Below are positions 17,687-27,144 of a stretch of 64,000 nucleotides of DNA, one piece after another. Position 1 is the stretch's first letter. The number at the start of each line of letters is the position of its first letter. The stretch spans positions 3,078,501 through 3,142,500 of the forward strand of contig NZ_CP059692.1 in NCBI RefSeq assembly GCF_014058705.1. The letters are read 5' to 3'. The stretch comes from Aureimonas mangrovi (GTDB taxonomy: Bacteria; Pseudomonadota; Alphaproteobacteria; Rhizobiales; Rhizobiaceae). Both the position numbers and the translations under genes were made by a program. The notes under the pieces are model-generated. The model saw only the letters and a list, made by a program, of their open reading frames with translations. It had not been told where the DNA came from and made no database searches.

Positions 17687-18472
17687 TTAGTTGAAGCGGA
17701 ACGAAGCCTTGGCCCACACGGTGTGGAAGTCGAGGTCGTTCGACGAGTTGGTCGAGAAGTCGAACTCACTCGGGCCGCTGGCCTGGGTGTAGTCGACGTT
17801 GAAGTCCGACGAACCGAGGTCGGTGTAGAGGTACTCGACGCCGATCGAGAAGTTCTGCGTCACGAGGTAATCGACGCCACCACCGACGGCGTAGCCGACG
17901 TCATCGGAGTCTTCCGAGTAATCGACGTTATACAGCGCGCCATCGACAATCGCCGTGGACGGGCCAGCAATGTTGCTGTCGATGCTGGCGTAGGCGAGGC
18001 CACCCGTCGCGTAGAGAGCGAAGCGATCGAGCGCAACACCAGCCTTCAGGCGGGCCGTGCCGACGAAATCGATCTCGGACGAGGACGCGACCGAGCCCTG
18101 GATCGAGCCAGGAGCGGCACCCGGGATGTCGTAGAAGGCGACCGACTCGGCGTCGATGTAGTTGATGTCCGCAACGGCACCGAAGATGAAGTTGTTCACC
18201 TGGTAGTCGTAACCGACGTGCACGCCGCCGATGAAGCCGGCGTCGCCGTCGTCGTTACCGCCGACGAAGCCGCTGTCGCCGATGGAGAACGGGCCGGAGT
18301 CCGGGTTGAAGGCGGCGCCAGCCTGGCCACCGACGTAGAAGCCGGTCCAGGTGAAGGCCGGCTCGAAGACGACCGGAGCGGCCGGAGCCATCGGCTCCTC
18401 GTAGATCACGTCAGCGGCCATCGCCGGGGTGACGAAAGCGGCGGACGCCAGAAGCAGAGCGAAACGTTTCAT
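17687..18472 (-). CDS. Outer-membrane beta-barrel protein, Omp25/Omp31-like (copy 1)
   Basis: 261 aa with signal peptide MKRFALLLASAAFVTPAMA and mature start ADVIYEEP. The body is alternating polar/aromatic strands (WTGFYVGGQAGAAF, GGVHVGYDYQVNNFIFG, VGGGVDYLVTQNFSIGVEYL) and ends in Phe-Arg-Phe-Asn, a typical barrel C-terminus. These abundant rhizobial and Brucella surface proteins form eight-stranded barrels. GGAGT selects ATG 18472; the open frame beyond is non-coding. Paralogue of the next gene upstream (18833-19681), with near-identical mature N-terminus ADVIYEEPMAP. Confidence 0.9.
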   Translation of the reverse strand: MKRFALLLASAAFVTPAMAADVIYEEPMAPAAPVVFEPAFTWTGFYVGGQAGAAFNPDSGPFSIGDSGFVGGNDDGDAGFIGGVHVGYDYQVNNFIFGAVADINYIDAESVAFYDIPGAAPGSIQGSVASSSEIDFVGTARLKAGVALDRFALYATGGLAYASIDSNIAGPSTAIVDGALYNVDYSEDSDDVGYAVGGGVDYLVTQNFSIGVEYLYTDLGSSDFNVDYTQASGPSEFDFSTNSSNDLDFHTVWAKASFRFN

Positions 18473-18832
18473 GACTGATACTCCAATTGTCGCCTTTGGC
18501 GACGTTCGATCATGCGGGCCGATTGTCGTCGTCCCCCGATGATGTGACCCAGCCCGATTAGGCGGCGGTTGAGGCGAATTATGGTCCGCGCGAGACGAAA
18601 GTAAGCCTCCGTTCCGCGATCCAGACCGTTGTGTGTCAATCCGGCAACAAGGAACCGAACCGACCATCAACGTTCGCAGACAGAAATACTCCGCCAACCT
18701 TAAGGACCACTTAAACGGTTGAGTTAACGCGATTATTTTGAATCGAAGTCGCGTTAACGATTGGCCTGAGGGCAACGAGAAAGGGCGGCCCGGAGGCCGC
18801 CCTTCCATCACGAACTGTGTCTTTCGACGACC
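18473..18832. other. 360-bp intergenic region between the two barrel genes
   Basis: No gene seen. It holds the terminator of the upstream barrel gene (18782-18805) and the promoter region of copy 1. A TTGACA (minus strand, 18634-18639) is a possible -35 element, but no convincing -10 lies at the right distance. The stretch 18700-18760 is AT-rich with repeated GTTAA/TTAAC words, perhaps an UP element or protein site. Confidence 0.5.
18782..18805 (-). terminator. Terminator after outer-membrane barrel copy 2
   Basis: Ten-base perfect stem AAGGGCGGCC (18782-18791) / GGCCGCCCTT (18796-18805), followed on the minus strand by TTTCTC, 27 bp after the stop codon. Confidence 0.8.
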
Positions 18833-19681
18833 TTAGTTGAAGCGGTAGGAGAGCTTCGCCGTGATCGTGTGGAAGTCGAAGTCGCCGCCCGACGTGAAGG
18901 CGGTGAACTCGCCATTGGCGTTCGCGCCGTTCGTCGTCGAACCGTCGAACGGGCCGCCGTCCAGGACGGTGAGCGAGTCGCCGCCGCCGAGGTTGGTGTA
19001 GAGGTACTCGGCACCGAACGAGAGGTTCTCGGTGAGCTTCACCTCCATGCCGCCGCCGACGGAGTAGCCCCAGTCGTCCTCGCCCTCGTAGACGTTGGCC
19101 GGACGACCCGCCGCACCGACGACAGCCGGGCTGTTGGTCGAGAAACCGTAATCGACCTCACCGTAGGCGACACCACCGGTGACGTAAGCGAGCGCCATCG
19201 GCGTGATCAGGTAACCGGCGCGCAGACGAGCGGTCGCCAGGTAATCCAGGCTGCGCTCGGCCTCGTAGAAGGCGGGCGTGTTCGAGAAGGAGTTCTGGTT
19301 CACCGCGATGTCCATCGCGTTGATGTCCAGGATCGCGCCGACGACGAAGTCGTTGATCTGGTAGTCGTAACCGATATGCGCGCCGCCGATGAAGCCGGAG
19401 TCGAACGAGGAGTCGAACGAGCTGCCGAAGGCGCCGGCGATCGAGCCGCCAGCCAAGCCCGGAACGGGCGTGTCGTTGCCGAAGGAGGCGAAGATGCCCT
19501 GGTCGTCAGGGCTCGACGGGTTGAAGGCGCCGCCGGCCTGGAGACCGAGGTAGAGGCCGGTCCAGCCGGACGCGACCGGAGCGATCGCCACGGGAGCCAT
19601 CGGCTCTTCATAGATGACGTCCGCAGCGAGGGCCGGTGCCGAGAAGGCGGTGGCAGCGAGAAGAAGAGCAATGCGCTTCAT
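18833..19681 (-). CDS. Outer-membrane beta-barrel protein, Omp25/Omp31-like (copy 2)
   Basis: 282 aa, signal peptide MKRIALLLAATAFSAPALA, mature start ADVIYEEPMAP as in copy 1, and the same barrel strand pattern (WTGLYLGLQAGGAFNP, GGAHIGYDYQINDFVVG, VGGGMEVKLTENLSFGAEYL) ending YRFN. It is longer than copy 1 through loop insertions rich in Ser, Phe, Asp and Gly (about residues 60-90). A tandem duplication that has diverged in surface-exposed loops. Each copy has its own terminator, so they are probably transcribed separately. Confidence 0.9.
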   Translation of the reverse strand: MKRIALLLAATAFSAPALAADVIYEEPMAPVAIAPVASGWTGLYLGLQAGGAFNPSSPDDQGIFASFGNDTPVPGLAGGSIAGAFGSSFDSSFDSGFIGGAHIGYDYQINDFVVGAILDINAMDIAVNQNSFSNTPAFYEAERSLDYLATARLRAGYLITPMALAYVTGGVAYGEVDYGFSTNSPAVVGAAGRPANVYEGEDDWGYSVGGGMEVKLTENLSFGAEYLYTNLGGGDSLTVLDGGPFDGSTTNGANANGEFTAFTSGGDFDFHTITAKLSYRFN

Positions 19682-20146
19682 GACCGATACTCCATCGGGC
19701 GCCTTGTTTCCGCGCCCCGTTTGTGAGGGGAAGGTCGTGCTTTCGCAGTGAAGCGATCACCCCGCCTTCCGATGACGAGAAGATGCGCCCGTCACATTCG
19801 ATCAGCAATGGGGGGCGTTGCGCGGTGGATACAGGCTGTTGCATCGGAGCCACTCCGCTCACGAGCGCGGGATCTGCAACTGGCGAACTAAATGACTGAC
19901 TTGTTTGATCTTTTTGAAAAAAAACGACCTCCTGTCGCCGGTCGCCAGCGCTTTCACGCAAGTGTCATCCAGCAAAATGACCTCGGCCATGCATCCGAAA
20001 CGGTTCGGAAACGTTCACGCGGCCGCAATGCAGCGGGAGTACCGTCCTCGGCCCCCAAACGCGGCCTTGCACATGAAACCGAGCGCCGGAATCGAAAAAG
20101 GCCGGGCTCACCGCCCGGCCTTCCCGTTCCTGCCGCGCCTGTCGGT
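19682..20146. other. 465-bp intergenic region
   Basis: Holds the promoter region of barrel copy 2 and, at its right end, the fbaB terminator. A plus-strand open frame crosses it but has no coding character. I see no RNA gene or repeat. Confidence 0.5.
20098..20122 (-). terminator. Rho-independent terminator of fbaB
   Basis: Perfect ten-base stem AAGGCCGGGC (20098-20107) / GCCCGGCCTT (20113-20122), loop TCACC, followed on the minus strand by a T5 tract; 25 bp after the aldolase stop. Confidence 0.88.
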
Positions 20147-21058
20147 TCAGGCGTAGATGTCCATCACCTCACCGAGAAGCTTCAAGGCATCTTCCTTCGA
20201 GCGCTGGAAGGAGTTGCGGCCGATGATCGAGCCGTTGCCGCCGCCCTCGCGGATGGCCCGCACCTCGTCGAGAAGCTCGTGCGTGTTCTTGGCCGCCCCG
20301 CCGGAGAAGACCACGATGCGCTTGCCGGCGAAGGACGCCTGCATGACGTGGCGCACGCGGTCGGCCTGCGAGACGTGCGGGATCTCGTTCTTCTCGTAGG
20401 TCGCTTTGGCTTCCGGCAGATCGACGTGGTCGCTCGGCAGCTTCACCTTGATAATGGTGGCTCCCATCAGCGCCGCCATGTGCGCGGCATAGGCGATGAT
20501 ATCGAAGCCCGTCTCGCCCTCCTTCGTGACCTTGCCGCCGCGCGGATAGGACCACACGACCGTCATCAGGCCACGGCTCTTGGCGTAGAGCGTGATCTCG
20601 CGCAGTTCCTCCATCATGTCGTAGGAGGCATCCGCGCCCGGATAGATGGTGAAGCCGACACCGACGCAGCCGAGGCGAAGCGCATCCTCCACGGTGCCCG
20701 TCAGCGCCTGGTCCTGGGTCTTCACCAGCGAGTTGCCGGAGTTCAGCTTGAGGATCAGGGGCACTTCGCCGGCAAAGGTGTCCGCGCCCTGCTCGAGAAG
20801 ACCGAGCGGCGCAGCATAGCCCGAGACGCCCGATTCGATCGCGAGTTCATAGAGATAATGCGGGTCGTAGGCGACCGGGTTGGGCGCGAAGGAGCGGGCC
20901 GGGCCATGCTCGAAGCCCTGGTCCACGGGAAGAATGACGAGGCGGCCGGTGCCGGCGAGGCGCCCGTGCATCAGCAGACGGGAAAGGTTGGCCTTCAGGC
21001 CCGGCGTTTCGCCTTCGTACCAGGACAGGATCTTGCGAACGGTATCGGTTCTCAGCAT
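20147..21058 (-). CDS. fbaB: Class I fructose-bisphosphate aldolase (DhnA/FbaB type)
   Basis: 303 aa. Family features: ILPVDQGFEHGPARSF near residue 40, LILKLNSGNSL, VGFTIYPGADASYDMMEE, TVVWSYPRGG, then IIKVKLPSDHV with the probable Schiff-base lysine and VFSGGAAKN for phosphate binding. It catalyses fructose-1,6-bisphosphate cleavage to triose phosphates without a metal. ATG 21058 is preceded by GAGAGG; the frame extends upstream in non-coding sequence. Monocistronic with its own promoter and terminator. Confidence 0.92.
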   Translation of the reverse strand: MLRTDTVRKILSWYEGETPGLKANLSRLLMHGRLAGTGRLVILPVDQGFEHGPARSFAPNPVAYDPHYLYELAIESGVSGYAAPLGLLEQGADTFAGEVPLILKLNSGNSLVKTQDQALTGTVEDALRLGCVGVGFTIYPGADASYDMMEELREITLYAKSRGLMTVVWSYPRGGKVTKEGETGFDIIAYAAHMAALMGATIIKVKLPSDHVDLPEAKATYEKNEIPHVSQADRVRHVMQASFAGKRIVVFSGGAAKNTHELLDEVRAIREGGGNGSIIGRNSFQRSKEDALKLLGEVMDIYA

Positions 21059-21179
21059 GGGGCCTCTCGGTTCGATATCGCTGACGCGATCGCACGCGGA
21101 CGTCCGCCGCATGCTTCGGCAAAGCTTTTGCGGGGCGCGGACGGGATCGGCAACCCTCCGGGCACCTCACCATCGCATT

Positions 21180-21209
21180 TATATCGGTTCAAAAGCAGGA
21201 GGATGACAA
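21180..21209 (-). promoter_or_regulatory. Candidate promoter of fbaB
   Basis: On the minus strand TTGTCA (21204-21209) and GATATA (21180-21185, extended GATATAAAT) are 18 bp apart, 122 bp upstream of the aldolase start. Confidence 0.5.
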
Positions 21210-21279
21210 TTCTCCCTCCCCGCACGCAACCGGGGAGCCGGTGACGAGTTGCAGGAGATGGGAGGCGACGAGGTCCGCC

Positions 21280-21588
21280 ATGGCCAAGCTCGACGACATG
21301 CCGCGCGGATTCGGGATTGATCCCGCGGTCTTCGCGCGCCCGCAGAAGCCGGCCGCCTCCGAGCCCCTGCGCCAGGGGCAGCAGCCCGAAACCCGGCAGG
21401 TTGATCGCGCCGAACGTCTTCGGGCGGCTCGGCGGCACAGGGATCGCCTCATCGCCGGGATCGAACACGGATTCGAGGTCGAAGGTGAGATCGCCCAGGA
21501 ACCGAGGCCGCGCCCGTCGATCATGCTGATCTCTCTGACCGTAGGCCTGGTGATCGCCGGCGCTACGCTGGCTCTGGAGTGGTTCTGA
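21280..21588 (+). CDS. Small single-pass membrane protein, unknown function
   Basis: 102 aa beginning MAKLDDMPRGFGIDPAVFAR. It has a charged, Pro/Arg-rich cytoplasmic part and one C-terminal membrane helix (IMLISLTVGLVIAGATLALE), so it would be tail-anchored. I do not recognise a family. AGG lies nine bases before ATG 21280; an in-frame GTG at 21241 is possible. Divergent from fbaB and followed by rpsU. Confidence 0.6.
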   Translation: MAKLDDMPRGFGIDPAVFARPQKPAASEPLRQGQQPETRQVDRAERLRAARRHRDRLIAGIEHGFEVEGEIAQEPRPRPSIMLISLTVGLVIAGATLALEWF

Positions 21589-21781
21589 GGCGGCATCACC
21601 TTCCTTTCGCGCGGCAAACGCGAACGCGCGCGTGGTGCATGAATGAGCCTCGACAAGACCCTCGCAAGCTGCTATCGACGCATCCGCTTGCGGATCGGTG
21701 ACTTTCCGCACGGGGCCTTTCTCGTTTTCGACCGGGCCTCCATCGTCCAGGCGAAAACTTTTGTAGAAACGGAATCGACCC

Positions 21782-22015
21782 TTGCAGGTACTCGTTCGCG
21801 ACAACAACGTCGATCAGGCGCTCCGGGCGCTGAAGAAGAAGATGCAGCGCGAAGGCATCTTCCGCGAGATGAAGATGCGCAACTTCTTCGAGAAGCCGTC
21901 CGAGCGTCGTGCTCGCGAGAAGGCCGAAGCCGTTCGCCGCGCTCGCAAGCTGGCCCGCAAGCGCGCGCAGCGCGAAGGCCTCATTCCTGGTGGTCGTCCG
22001 GCGCCGACGCGCTGA
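21782..22015 (+). CDS. rpsU: 30S ribosomal protein S21
   Basis: 77 aa, starting [20 protein letters not shown] and ending in an Arg/Lys/Ala-rich helix as in alphaproteobacterial S21. S21 binds the small subunit near the 3' end of 16S rRNA and aids initiation. The only start that gives the family N-terminus is TTG 21782, with no strong Shine-Dalgarno before it, which may allow tight translational control. A terminator follows. Confidence 0.95.
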   Translation: MQVLVRDNNVDQALRALKKKMQREGIFREMKMRNFFEKPSERRAREKAEAVRRARKLARKRAQREGLIPGGRPAPTR

Positions 22016-22051
22016 AAGCACTCCTGGCCGCTTCGACGGCTTGCACTGACG

Positions 22052-22088
22052 AATGGCGGGGACCCGAGTGGTCCGCCGCCATTTTTCG
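22052..22088 (+). terminator. Rho-independent terminator of rpsU
   Basis: AATGGCGG (22052-22059) pairs with CCGCCATT (22076-22083), extended by imperfect G/C pairs, then TTTT on the plus strand, 37 bp after the rpsU stop. Confidence 0.75.
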
Positions 22089-22294
22089 TGTCGGCGGATT
22101 TTCGCGTCGGTCGGCCAATGGTTTATCCGCGGCTACGCCCTTGCCGGATCGCGGCGGATGGGTAGATTCGCATCCGGGGGTCGCGGCGCGAAAGACGCTT
22201 CAGACTTGCCTTATGAACCCGGCATCGCCGCAAGCGGCCGTATCGGGACAATGATCTTGGGGCCCGCACCGCCCCGGCGAAGGAGTCTGCCCGC

Positions 22295-23164
22295 GTGAGC
22301 GCCATCCTGTCCTCGAAAATCGACGCCCCCCTCGCCTTCAACCTCCTGCGCACTGCCGGCTTCGCGGCGGCCTGCGGGCTTCTGGCGGCCTGCCAGTCGG
22401 CCAACGGCCCGGCGCTTCAACAGGTGATCAACATCGATCAGGCGCAGGCCTCCAGCGAGAACATCGCATCACTGACGGCTGCGGTGAACGCCAACCCGCA
22501 GAACCCGGAACCCTACAATGTGCGTGGCAGCGCCTATGCACGCGGCGGCGACAATCGCCGCGCTCTCGAAGACTTCTCGACGGCGATCCAGCTCGATCCG
22601 AACTTCTATCAGGCCTATGCCAACCGCGCCCTTGTCTATCGCCAGACGGGAGACAGCGTGCGCGCGGTCGAGGACTACAATCGCGCGATCCAGATCAACG
22701 CGAACTACGACACTGCCTATATCGGGCGCGGCAACATCTACCGGCTGGCCGGCCGCAACCGCGAAGCGTTGTCGGACTTTCAACGCGCGATCGATCTGAA
22801 CACCACCGATCCGCGCGCCTACCACAATCGCGGCCTGCTCTACCAGATCGACGGCCAGCACCGGCAGGCGATCGAGGACTTCTCGTCCGCGATCTCGATC
22901 AACGCCAATGCCCCCGAGCCCTATTCCGGGCGCGCCGTATCGTATCTTGCGCTCGGCAACACCGAGGATGCGCGCGACGACATCAACCGGGCGCTGACGC
23001 TCGACAACAACCGCGCGGAGTTCTGGGCCAATCAGGGCATCATTCTCGAGGCGATCGGCGGCGAGAACGAGCGTGCCCGCAACGCCTTCGCGCGCGCCGC
23101 GCAGCTTGACCCGAACTACCGTCCGGCCCGTGACGGCCTCGCACGTCTCGGCGGCGGGGTCTGA
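22295..23164 (+). CDS. Tetratricopeptide-repeat lipoprotein
   Basis: 289 aa, GTG start with AAGGAG nine bases ahead. Signal peptide with lipobox LLAAC (Cys33), then six or so TPR units from about residue 55 to the end (for example NVRGSAYARGGDNRRALEDF, then NRALVYRQTGDSVRAVEDYN). TPRs are protein-binding scaffolds; NlpI-like lipoproteins of this size act in envelope assembly. Specific partners cannot be inferred. It stands between rpsU and a DUF992 gene on the same strand. Confidence 0.88.
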   Translation: MSAILSSKIDAPLAFNLLRTAGFAAACGLLAACQSANGPALQQVINIDQAQASSENIASLTAAVNANPQNPEPYNVRGSAYARGGDNRRALEDFSTAIQLDPNFYQAYANRALVYRQTGDSVRAVEDYNRAIQINANYDTAYIGRGNIYRLAGRNREALSDFQRAIDLNTTDPRAYHNRGLLYQIDGQHRQAIEDFSSAISINANAPEPYSGRAVSYLALGNTEDARDDINRALTLDNNRAEFWANQGIILEAIGGENERARNAFARAAQLDPNYRPARDGLARLGGGV

Positions 23165-23253
23165 TCCCTCACCCCCTTTCGCGGCGCCGCGCGCTCCTGA
23201 AACCCTTCGCCCACTCACGAGTTGCAGTGGGCGAGACCTGACGGGAGATATCG

Positions 23254-23787
23254 ATGACGCCGCTTATCCGCTCGACCGCCGTAGCCGCCACCGCCCTCAC
23301 CGGGGCACTGCTCCTCGCTATGCCGCAGGCGCACGCACAGGCCGGCGTCACGCTCGGCGCGCTTACATGCTACAGCGAGGGTTCAACGGGTTACATCATC
23401 GGCTCGTCCGAGAACGTCGCCTGCACGTTCACTCCGGCCAATGACGCGGCCGCCGAAGAAACCTATGTCGGCACGCTGAACCAGTTCGGCCTCGACATCG
23501 GTGTCACCGGCGAAACGGTGATGGAATGGGTCGTACTGGCGGGCTCCGCAGACGTCTACCAGCCGGGAATTCTCGCCGGACGTTATGTCGGCGCGAGCGC
23601 CAATGCCTCCTTCGCGGCCGGTGGGGGTGCCAATCTCCTCGTCGGCAGGCCGTCCGACGGCCTCACTCTCCAGCCGCTGAGCCTTCAGGCGCAGGAAGGC
23701 GTCAACGCCGCCGTCGGGGTGTCGGAGTTCACGATCCAGCCGGCCATGGAAGTGGTCCCCGCACCAAGCGTCGTGGTCGTCGAATAA
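23254..23787 (+). CDS. DUF992 exported protein
   Basis: 177 aa with a signal peptide ending QAHAQA (about residue 30). The mature part starts GVTLGALTCYSEGSTGYIIG and contains the paired cysteines (LTC, VAC) and the YVGTLNQFGLDIGVTG pattern typical of DUF992, a small periplasmic family of Hyphomicrobiales with no known function. Followed by a strong terminator. Confidence 0.85.
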   Translation: MTPLIRSTAVAATALTGALLLAMPQAHAQAGVTLGALTCYSEGSTGYIIGSSENVACTFTPANDAAAEETYVGTLNQFGLDIGVTGETVMEWVVLAGSADVYQPGILAGRYVGASANASFAAGGGANLLVGRPSDGLTLQPLSLQAQEGVNAAVGVSEFTIQPAMEVVPAPSVVVVE

Positions 23788-23807
23788 CGCAAACAACCGA
23801 TCCAAAG

Positions 23808-23843
23808 AAAAGGCCCGCCGGAGCGATCCGGCGGGCCTTTTTC
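23808..23843. terminator. Bidirectional terminator between DUF992 and pntB genes
   Basis: Stem AAAGGCCCGCCG (23808-23819 region) / CGGCGGGCCTTT (23829-23840) with a T5 tract on the plus strand and T4 on the minus strand. Confidence 0.88.
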
Positions 23844-23862
23844 GTTCGCGCGACGCAAAATG

Positions 23863-25263
23863 TCAGTGCGCCATCGCCTTGTTGATGTCCTCGACCATCT
23901 TCTTGGCATCCGCAAAGAGCATCATCGTGTTGTCCTTGTAGAACAAGGTGTTGTCGATGCCGGCATAGCCGGAGCCCATTGAGCGCTTCACGAAGAGGCA
24001 GGTCTGCGCCTGATCGACGTTCAGGATCGGCATGCCGTAGATCGGCGAGGTCTTGTCGTCGCGCGCCGCTGGGTTGGTCACGTCGTTGGCACCGATGACG
24101 AAGGCGACGTCGGTCTGCGCGAACTCGGAGTTGATATCCTCCAGTTCGAAGACTTCGTCATAGGGCACGTTCGCTTCGGCGAGCAGCACGTTCATGTGGC
24201 CCGGCATCCGCCCCGCGACGGGGTGGATGGCGTACTTCACTTCGACGCCTTCCTTCTTCAGGAGGTCGGCCATCTCGCGCAGCGCATGCTGGGCCTGCGC
24301 GACCGCCATGCCGTAGCCCGGCACGATGATGACGCGGGCCGCGTTCTTCATCAGATACGCCGCATCCTCGGCTGAGCCCTGCTTGACCGTCCTGTCGCCC
24401 GTGTCGGCGCCGCCGGCCGCTGCGGCATCGCCGCCGAAGCCGCCGAGGATGACCGAGACGAAGGAGCGGTTCATGCCCTTGCACATGATGTAGGACAGGA
24501 TCGCGCCGGACGAGCCGACGAGCGCACCGGTGATGATGAGAGCAAGATTCTGGAGGGTGAAGCCGATGCCGGCCGCCGCCCAGCCGGAGTACGAGTTCAG
24601 CATCGACACGACCACGGGCATGTCCGCCCCGCCGATCGGCACGATCAGGAGAACGCCGAGCGCGAGCGCCGCGACGACGATCAGCCAGAACGCCAAATGG
24701 CTTTCGGTCGCCGCGAAGATCACCACAAGCACGACCACCGCCGCGCCGAGCGCGAGATTGATGAGGTGGCGCGAGGGCAGCATGATAGGCTTGCCGCTCA
24801 TGCGCCCGTCGAGCTTGAGGAAGGCGATGATCGAGCCGGTGAAGGTGATCGCGCCGATGGCGACGCCGATCGACATCTCGACCAGCGCCTGCCCGTGGAT
24901 GGCACCCACCGCACCGATGCCGATGGATTCGGGCGAATAGAGTGCAGCGGCCGCCACCATGACGGCGGCGAGGCCGACGAGCGAGTGGAAGGCCGCGACG
25001 AGCTGCGGCATCGCCGTCATGGGGATGGCGCGCGCCACGTAGGCACCGATCGCACCGCCGATGGCGATACCGAGGACGATGACGACGAGGCCACCGAAGC
25101 TCGGGCTCGCCAGAAGCAGCGTCGTGAAGACCGCAAGGCCCATGCCGACCATGCCGAACAGGTTGCCCTGCCGCGAAGTCGTCGGGTGCGAGAGGCCACG
25201 CAGCGCGAGGATGAACAGGACGCCGGAGACGAGGTAGAGGAAGGCCGCGAAGCTCTGCGACAT
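23863..25263 (-). CDS. pntB: NAD(P) transhydrogenase subunit beta
   Basis: 466 aa. The N-terminal 180 residues are nine or so membrane helices of the proton channel; the C-terminal dIII domain binds NADP(H), with GYGMAVAQAQHALRE, GRMPGHMNVLLAEANVPYDE and IGANDVTNPAARDDKTSPI. Together with PntAA and PntAB it couples proton entry to NADPH formation from NADH. Third gene of the pntAA-pntAB-pntB operon, starting 3 bp after pntAB ends. Confidence 0.96.
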   Translation of the reverse strand: MSQSFAAFLYLVSGVLFILALRGLSHPTTSRQGNLFGMVGMGLAVFTTLLLASPSFGGLVVIVLGIAIGGAIGAYVARAIPMTAMPQLVAAFHSLVGLAAVMVAAAALYSPESIGIGAVGAIHGQALVEMSIGVAIGAITFTGSIIAFLKLDGRMSGKPIMLPSRHLINLALGAAVVVLVVIFAATESHLAFWLIVVAALALGVLLIVPIGGADMPVVVSMLNSYSGWAAAGIGFTLQNLALIITGALVGSSGAILSYIMCKGMNRSFVSVILGGFGGDAAAAGGADTGDRTVKQGSAEDAAYLMKNAARVIIVPGYGMAVAQAQHALREMADLLKKEGVEVKYAIHPVAGRMPGHMNVLLAEANVPYDEVFELEDINSEFAQTDVAFVIGANDVTNPAARDDKTSPIYGMPILNVDQAQTCLFVKRSMGSGYAGIDNTLFYKDNTMMLFADAKKMVEDINKAMAH

Positions 25264-25266
25264 CTC

Positions 25267-25686
25267 TCAGCGCTCCTTCTTCTTGTACATCGCCAGCATG
25301 CGCTGCGTGACGAGGAAGCCGCCGAAGATGTTGACCGAGGCGAGCACCAGTCCGACGAAGCCGAAGGTGGTGGCAAGACCCGAGGCCGAGATGCCGACGG
25401 TCAACAGTGCGCCGACGATGATGACCGAGGAGATGGCGTTGGTAACGCTCATCAAGGGCGTGTGCAGGGCCGGCGTCACCGACCAGACGACGTAGTAGCC
25501 GACGAAGATCGCCAGCACGAAGATCGCGAAGTGGAAGACGAACGGATCGACCAGCGCGTGGGCGACGGTGTCATTCGAAAGGGCCGCCTCGACGGCCAGC
25601 GTCTCGACCTGCGTGCGCGCGGCCTCGACGGCGGCACCCGCCGTGTCGAGCGCCTCGCGGGCCGCGTTCAGCGTATCCTGTTCCAT
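25267..25686 (-). CDS. pntAB: NAD(P) transhydrogenase subunit alpha 2 (membrane part)
   Basis: 139 aa with an N-terminal helical extension ([20 protein letters not shown]) and four membrane helices ending in KKKER. This is the dII membrane piece that is fused to the alpha subunit in enterobacteria but separate in alphaproteobacteria. ATG 25686 shares one base with the pntAA stop (TGATG); a GTG codon just before is possible. Confidence 0.94.
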   Translation of the reverse strand: MEQDTLNAAREALDTAGAAVEAARTQVETLAVEAALSNDTVAHALVDPFVFHFAIFVLAIFVGYYVVWSVTPALHTPLMSVTNAISSVIIVGALLTVGISASGLATTFGFVGLVLASVNIFGGFLVTQRMLAMYKKKER

Positions 25687-26873
25687 CACACCTCTCCCTT
25701 CGGCGCATCGCCCACCGTATCGGTCGGTGCCGCTTCGACCGGCGCTTCTTCCTTGGCGAAGGCCGGATGGACGACGCGCCCCTCATGGCTCAGCACCGTC
25801 GCCTTCTGAAGCTCCTCGGACAGATCGAGCTTCAGGGCCTTGGCCTCTTTGTCGACAAGGGTCTCGAGGAAGGCGGAAAGGTTGCGCGCGTAGAGGAGCG
25901 AGGCGCTCGCGGCGATACGGCCGGCCATATTCAGATGGCCGACGATCTTCGCGGGGCCGACCTGCGCCACCTCGCCCGGCACTGCGCCCTCGACATTGCC
26001 GCCGCGCTCCACGGCCAGATCGACGATGACCGAGCCCGGCTTCATCGATTCCACCATTTCGCGGGAGATCAGCTTCGGCGCGGGCCGGCCGGGGATCAGC
26101 GCCGTGGTGATGACGACGTCCTGCTTGGCGATGTGCGAGGCGGTGAGCTCGGCCTGCTTGGCCTGATACTCCGCCGACATCTGCTTGGCGTAGCCGCCTG
26201 CCGTCTCGGCCGCCTTGAATTCCTCGTCCTCGATCGCGATGAACTTCGCGCCGAGCGATTCCACCTGCTCCTTGGCCGCGGGGCGCACGTCCGTCGCCGT
26301 GACCACTGCGCCGAGGCGGCGTGCGGTGGCGATCGCCTGGAGGCCAGCGACGCCCGCCCCCATCACGAAGACACGCGCCGCGGGAACCGTGCCGGCCGCC
26401 GTCATCATCATCGGAAAGGCGCGGTCGAACTCGAAGGCCGCGTCGAGCACGGCCTGATAGCCGGCGAGATTGGCTTGGCTGGACAGGACGTCCATCACCT
26501 GCGCGCGCGTGATGCGCGGCATGAATTCCATCGCGAAGGCGGTCACGCCGGCCTTCGCCATCGCCTCGACCGCGTCTTCGTGGCCGTAGGGGTCCATCGT
26601 CGCGATGACGACCGCCCCCTTGCGATACGTGCTCAGATCTTCGCCGTTCGGGCGGCGCACCTTCAGGACGACGTCGGCGTCCTTCGCGTCCTCGGCCGAG
26701 CCGATCGTCGCTCCGGCCGCCTCGAAGGCGTCGTCGGTGATGCGCGAGCCCTCGCCCGCGCCGTTCTCGACGGTAACGGCGAAGCCGAGCCCCGCCAGCT
26801 TCTTCACGGTATCGGGCGAGGCCGCGACGCGCGTCTCGCCGCCTTCGCGCTCACGTGGCACGAAAAGCTTCAT
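25686..26873 (-). CDS. pntAA: NAD(P) transhydrogenase subunit alpha 1 (NAD-binding)
   Basis: 395-aa soluble dI domain related to alanine dehydrogenase. It opens [20 protein letters not shown], contains [20 protein letters not shown] and the Rossmann [20 protein letters not shown]. It binds NADH on the cytoplasmic face. First pnt gene of the operon and probably co-transcribed with the small oxidase-subunit gene 46 bp upstream. Confidence 0.96.
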   Translation of the reverse strand: MKLFVPREREGGETRVAASPDTVKKLAGLGFAVTVENGAGEGSRITDDAFEAAGATIGSAEDAKDADVVLKVRRPNGEDLSTYRKGAVVIATMDPYGHEDAVEAMAKAGVTAFAMEFMPRITRAQVMDVLSSQANLAGYQAVLDAAFEFDRAFPMMMTAAGTVPAARVFVMGAGVAGLQAIATARRLGAVVTATDVRPAAKEQVESLGAKFIAIEDEEFKAAETAGGYAKQMSAEYQAKQAELTASHIAKQDVVITTALIPGRPAPKLISREMVESMKPGSVIVDLAVERGGNVEGAVPGEVAQVGPAKIVGHLNMAGRIAASASLLYARNLSAFLETLVDKEAKALKLDLSEELQKATVLSHEGRVVHPAFAKEEAPVEAAPTDTVGDAPKGEV

Positions 26874-26919
26874 GGCTTGTCCCCCCTCCAGGATCGGTCG
26901 GCGCCCGCCCGGGCGCGTG

Positions 26920-27144
26920 TCAGCTCAGAACGTAGGCGAGGACTGCGCCCGAAGCGATGAAGACGAAGAGCCCGCCGAGAATGCCCCAGGAGCCGATGAG
27001 GCTCGCGAGCATCGCGAGAAGAATGGCGACGATCGCGATCGAGCCGTACTTCACGAGCCAGAGAAAACCGGCATAGGTCCGCTCGTGCTGGGGATAGTCC
27101 ATCGGGGCGCTGACGATGGGCTCGTTCGAGAAGTCTTCAGCCAA
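26920..27144 (-). CDS. aa3-type cytochrome c oxidase subunit IV
   Basis: 74-aa single-domain protein with DYPQHERTYAGFLWLVKYG leading into two hydrophobic segments. This is the small bacterial COX IV (PF07835-like) subunit of alphaproteobacterial aa3 oxidases, and the gene is often found next to pntAA. A GGAGGG box four bases ahead selects TTG 27144; the frame upstream of it reads as non-coding. Confidence 0.85.
   Translation of the reverse strand: MAEDFSNEPIVSAPMDYPQHERTYAGFLWLVKYGSIAIVAILLAMLASLIGSWGILGGLFVFIASGAVLAYVLS

Noticed and set aside
19892..21244. Plus-strand open frame of 450 codons
   Set aside because: Antisense to the class I aldolase, which has all family motifs and its own terminator.
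21052..21807. Minus-strand open frame crossing the fbaB promoter and the rpsU upstream region
   Set aside because: No ribosome-binding site or recognisable domain; conflicts with the 102-aa membrane protein that has a clear membrane helix.
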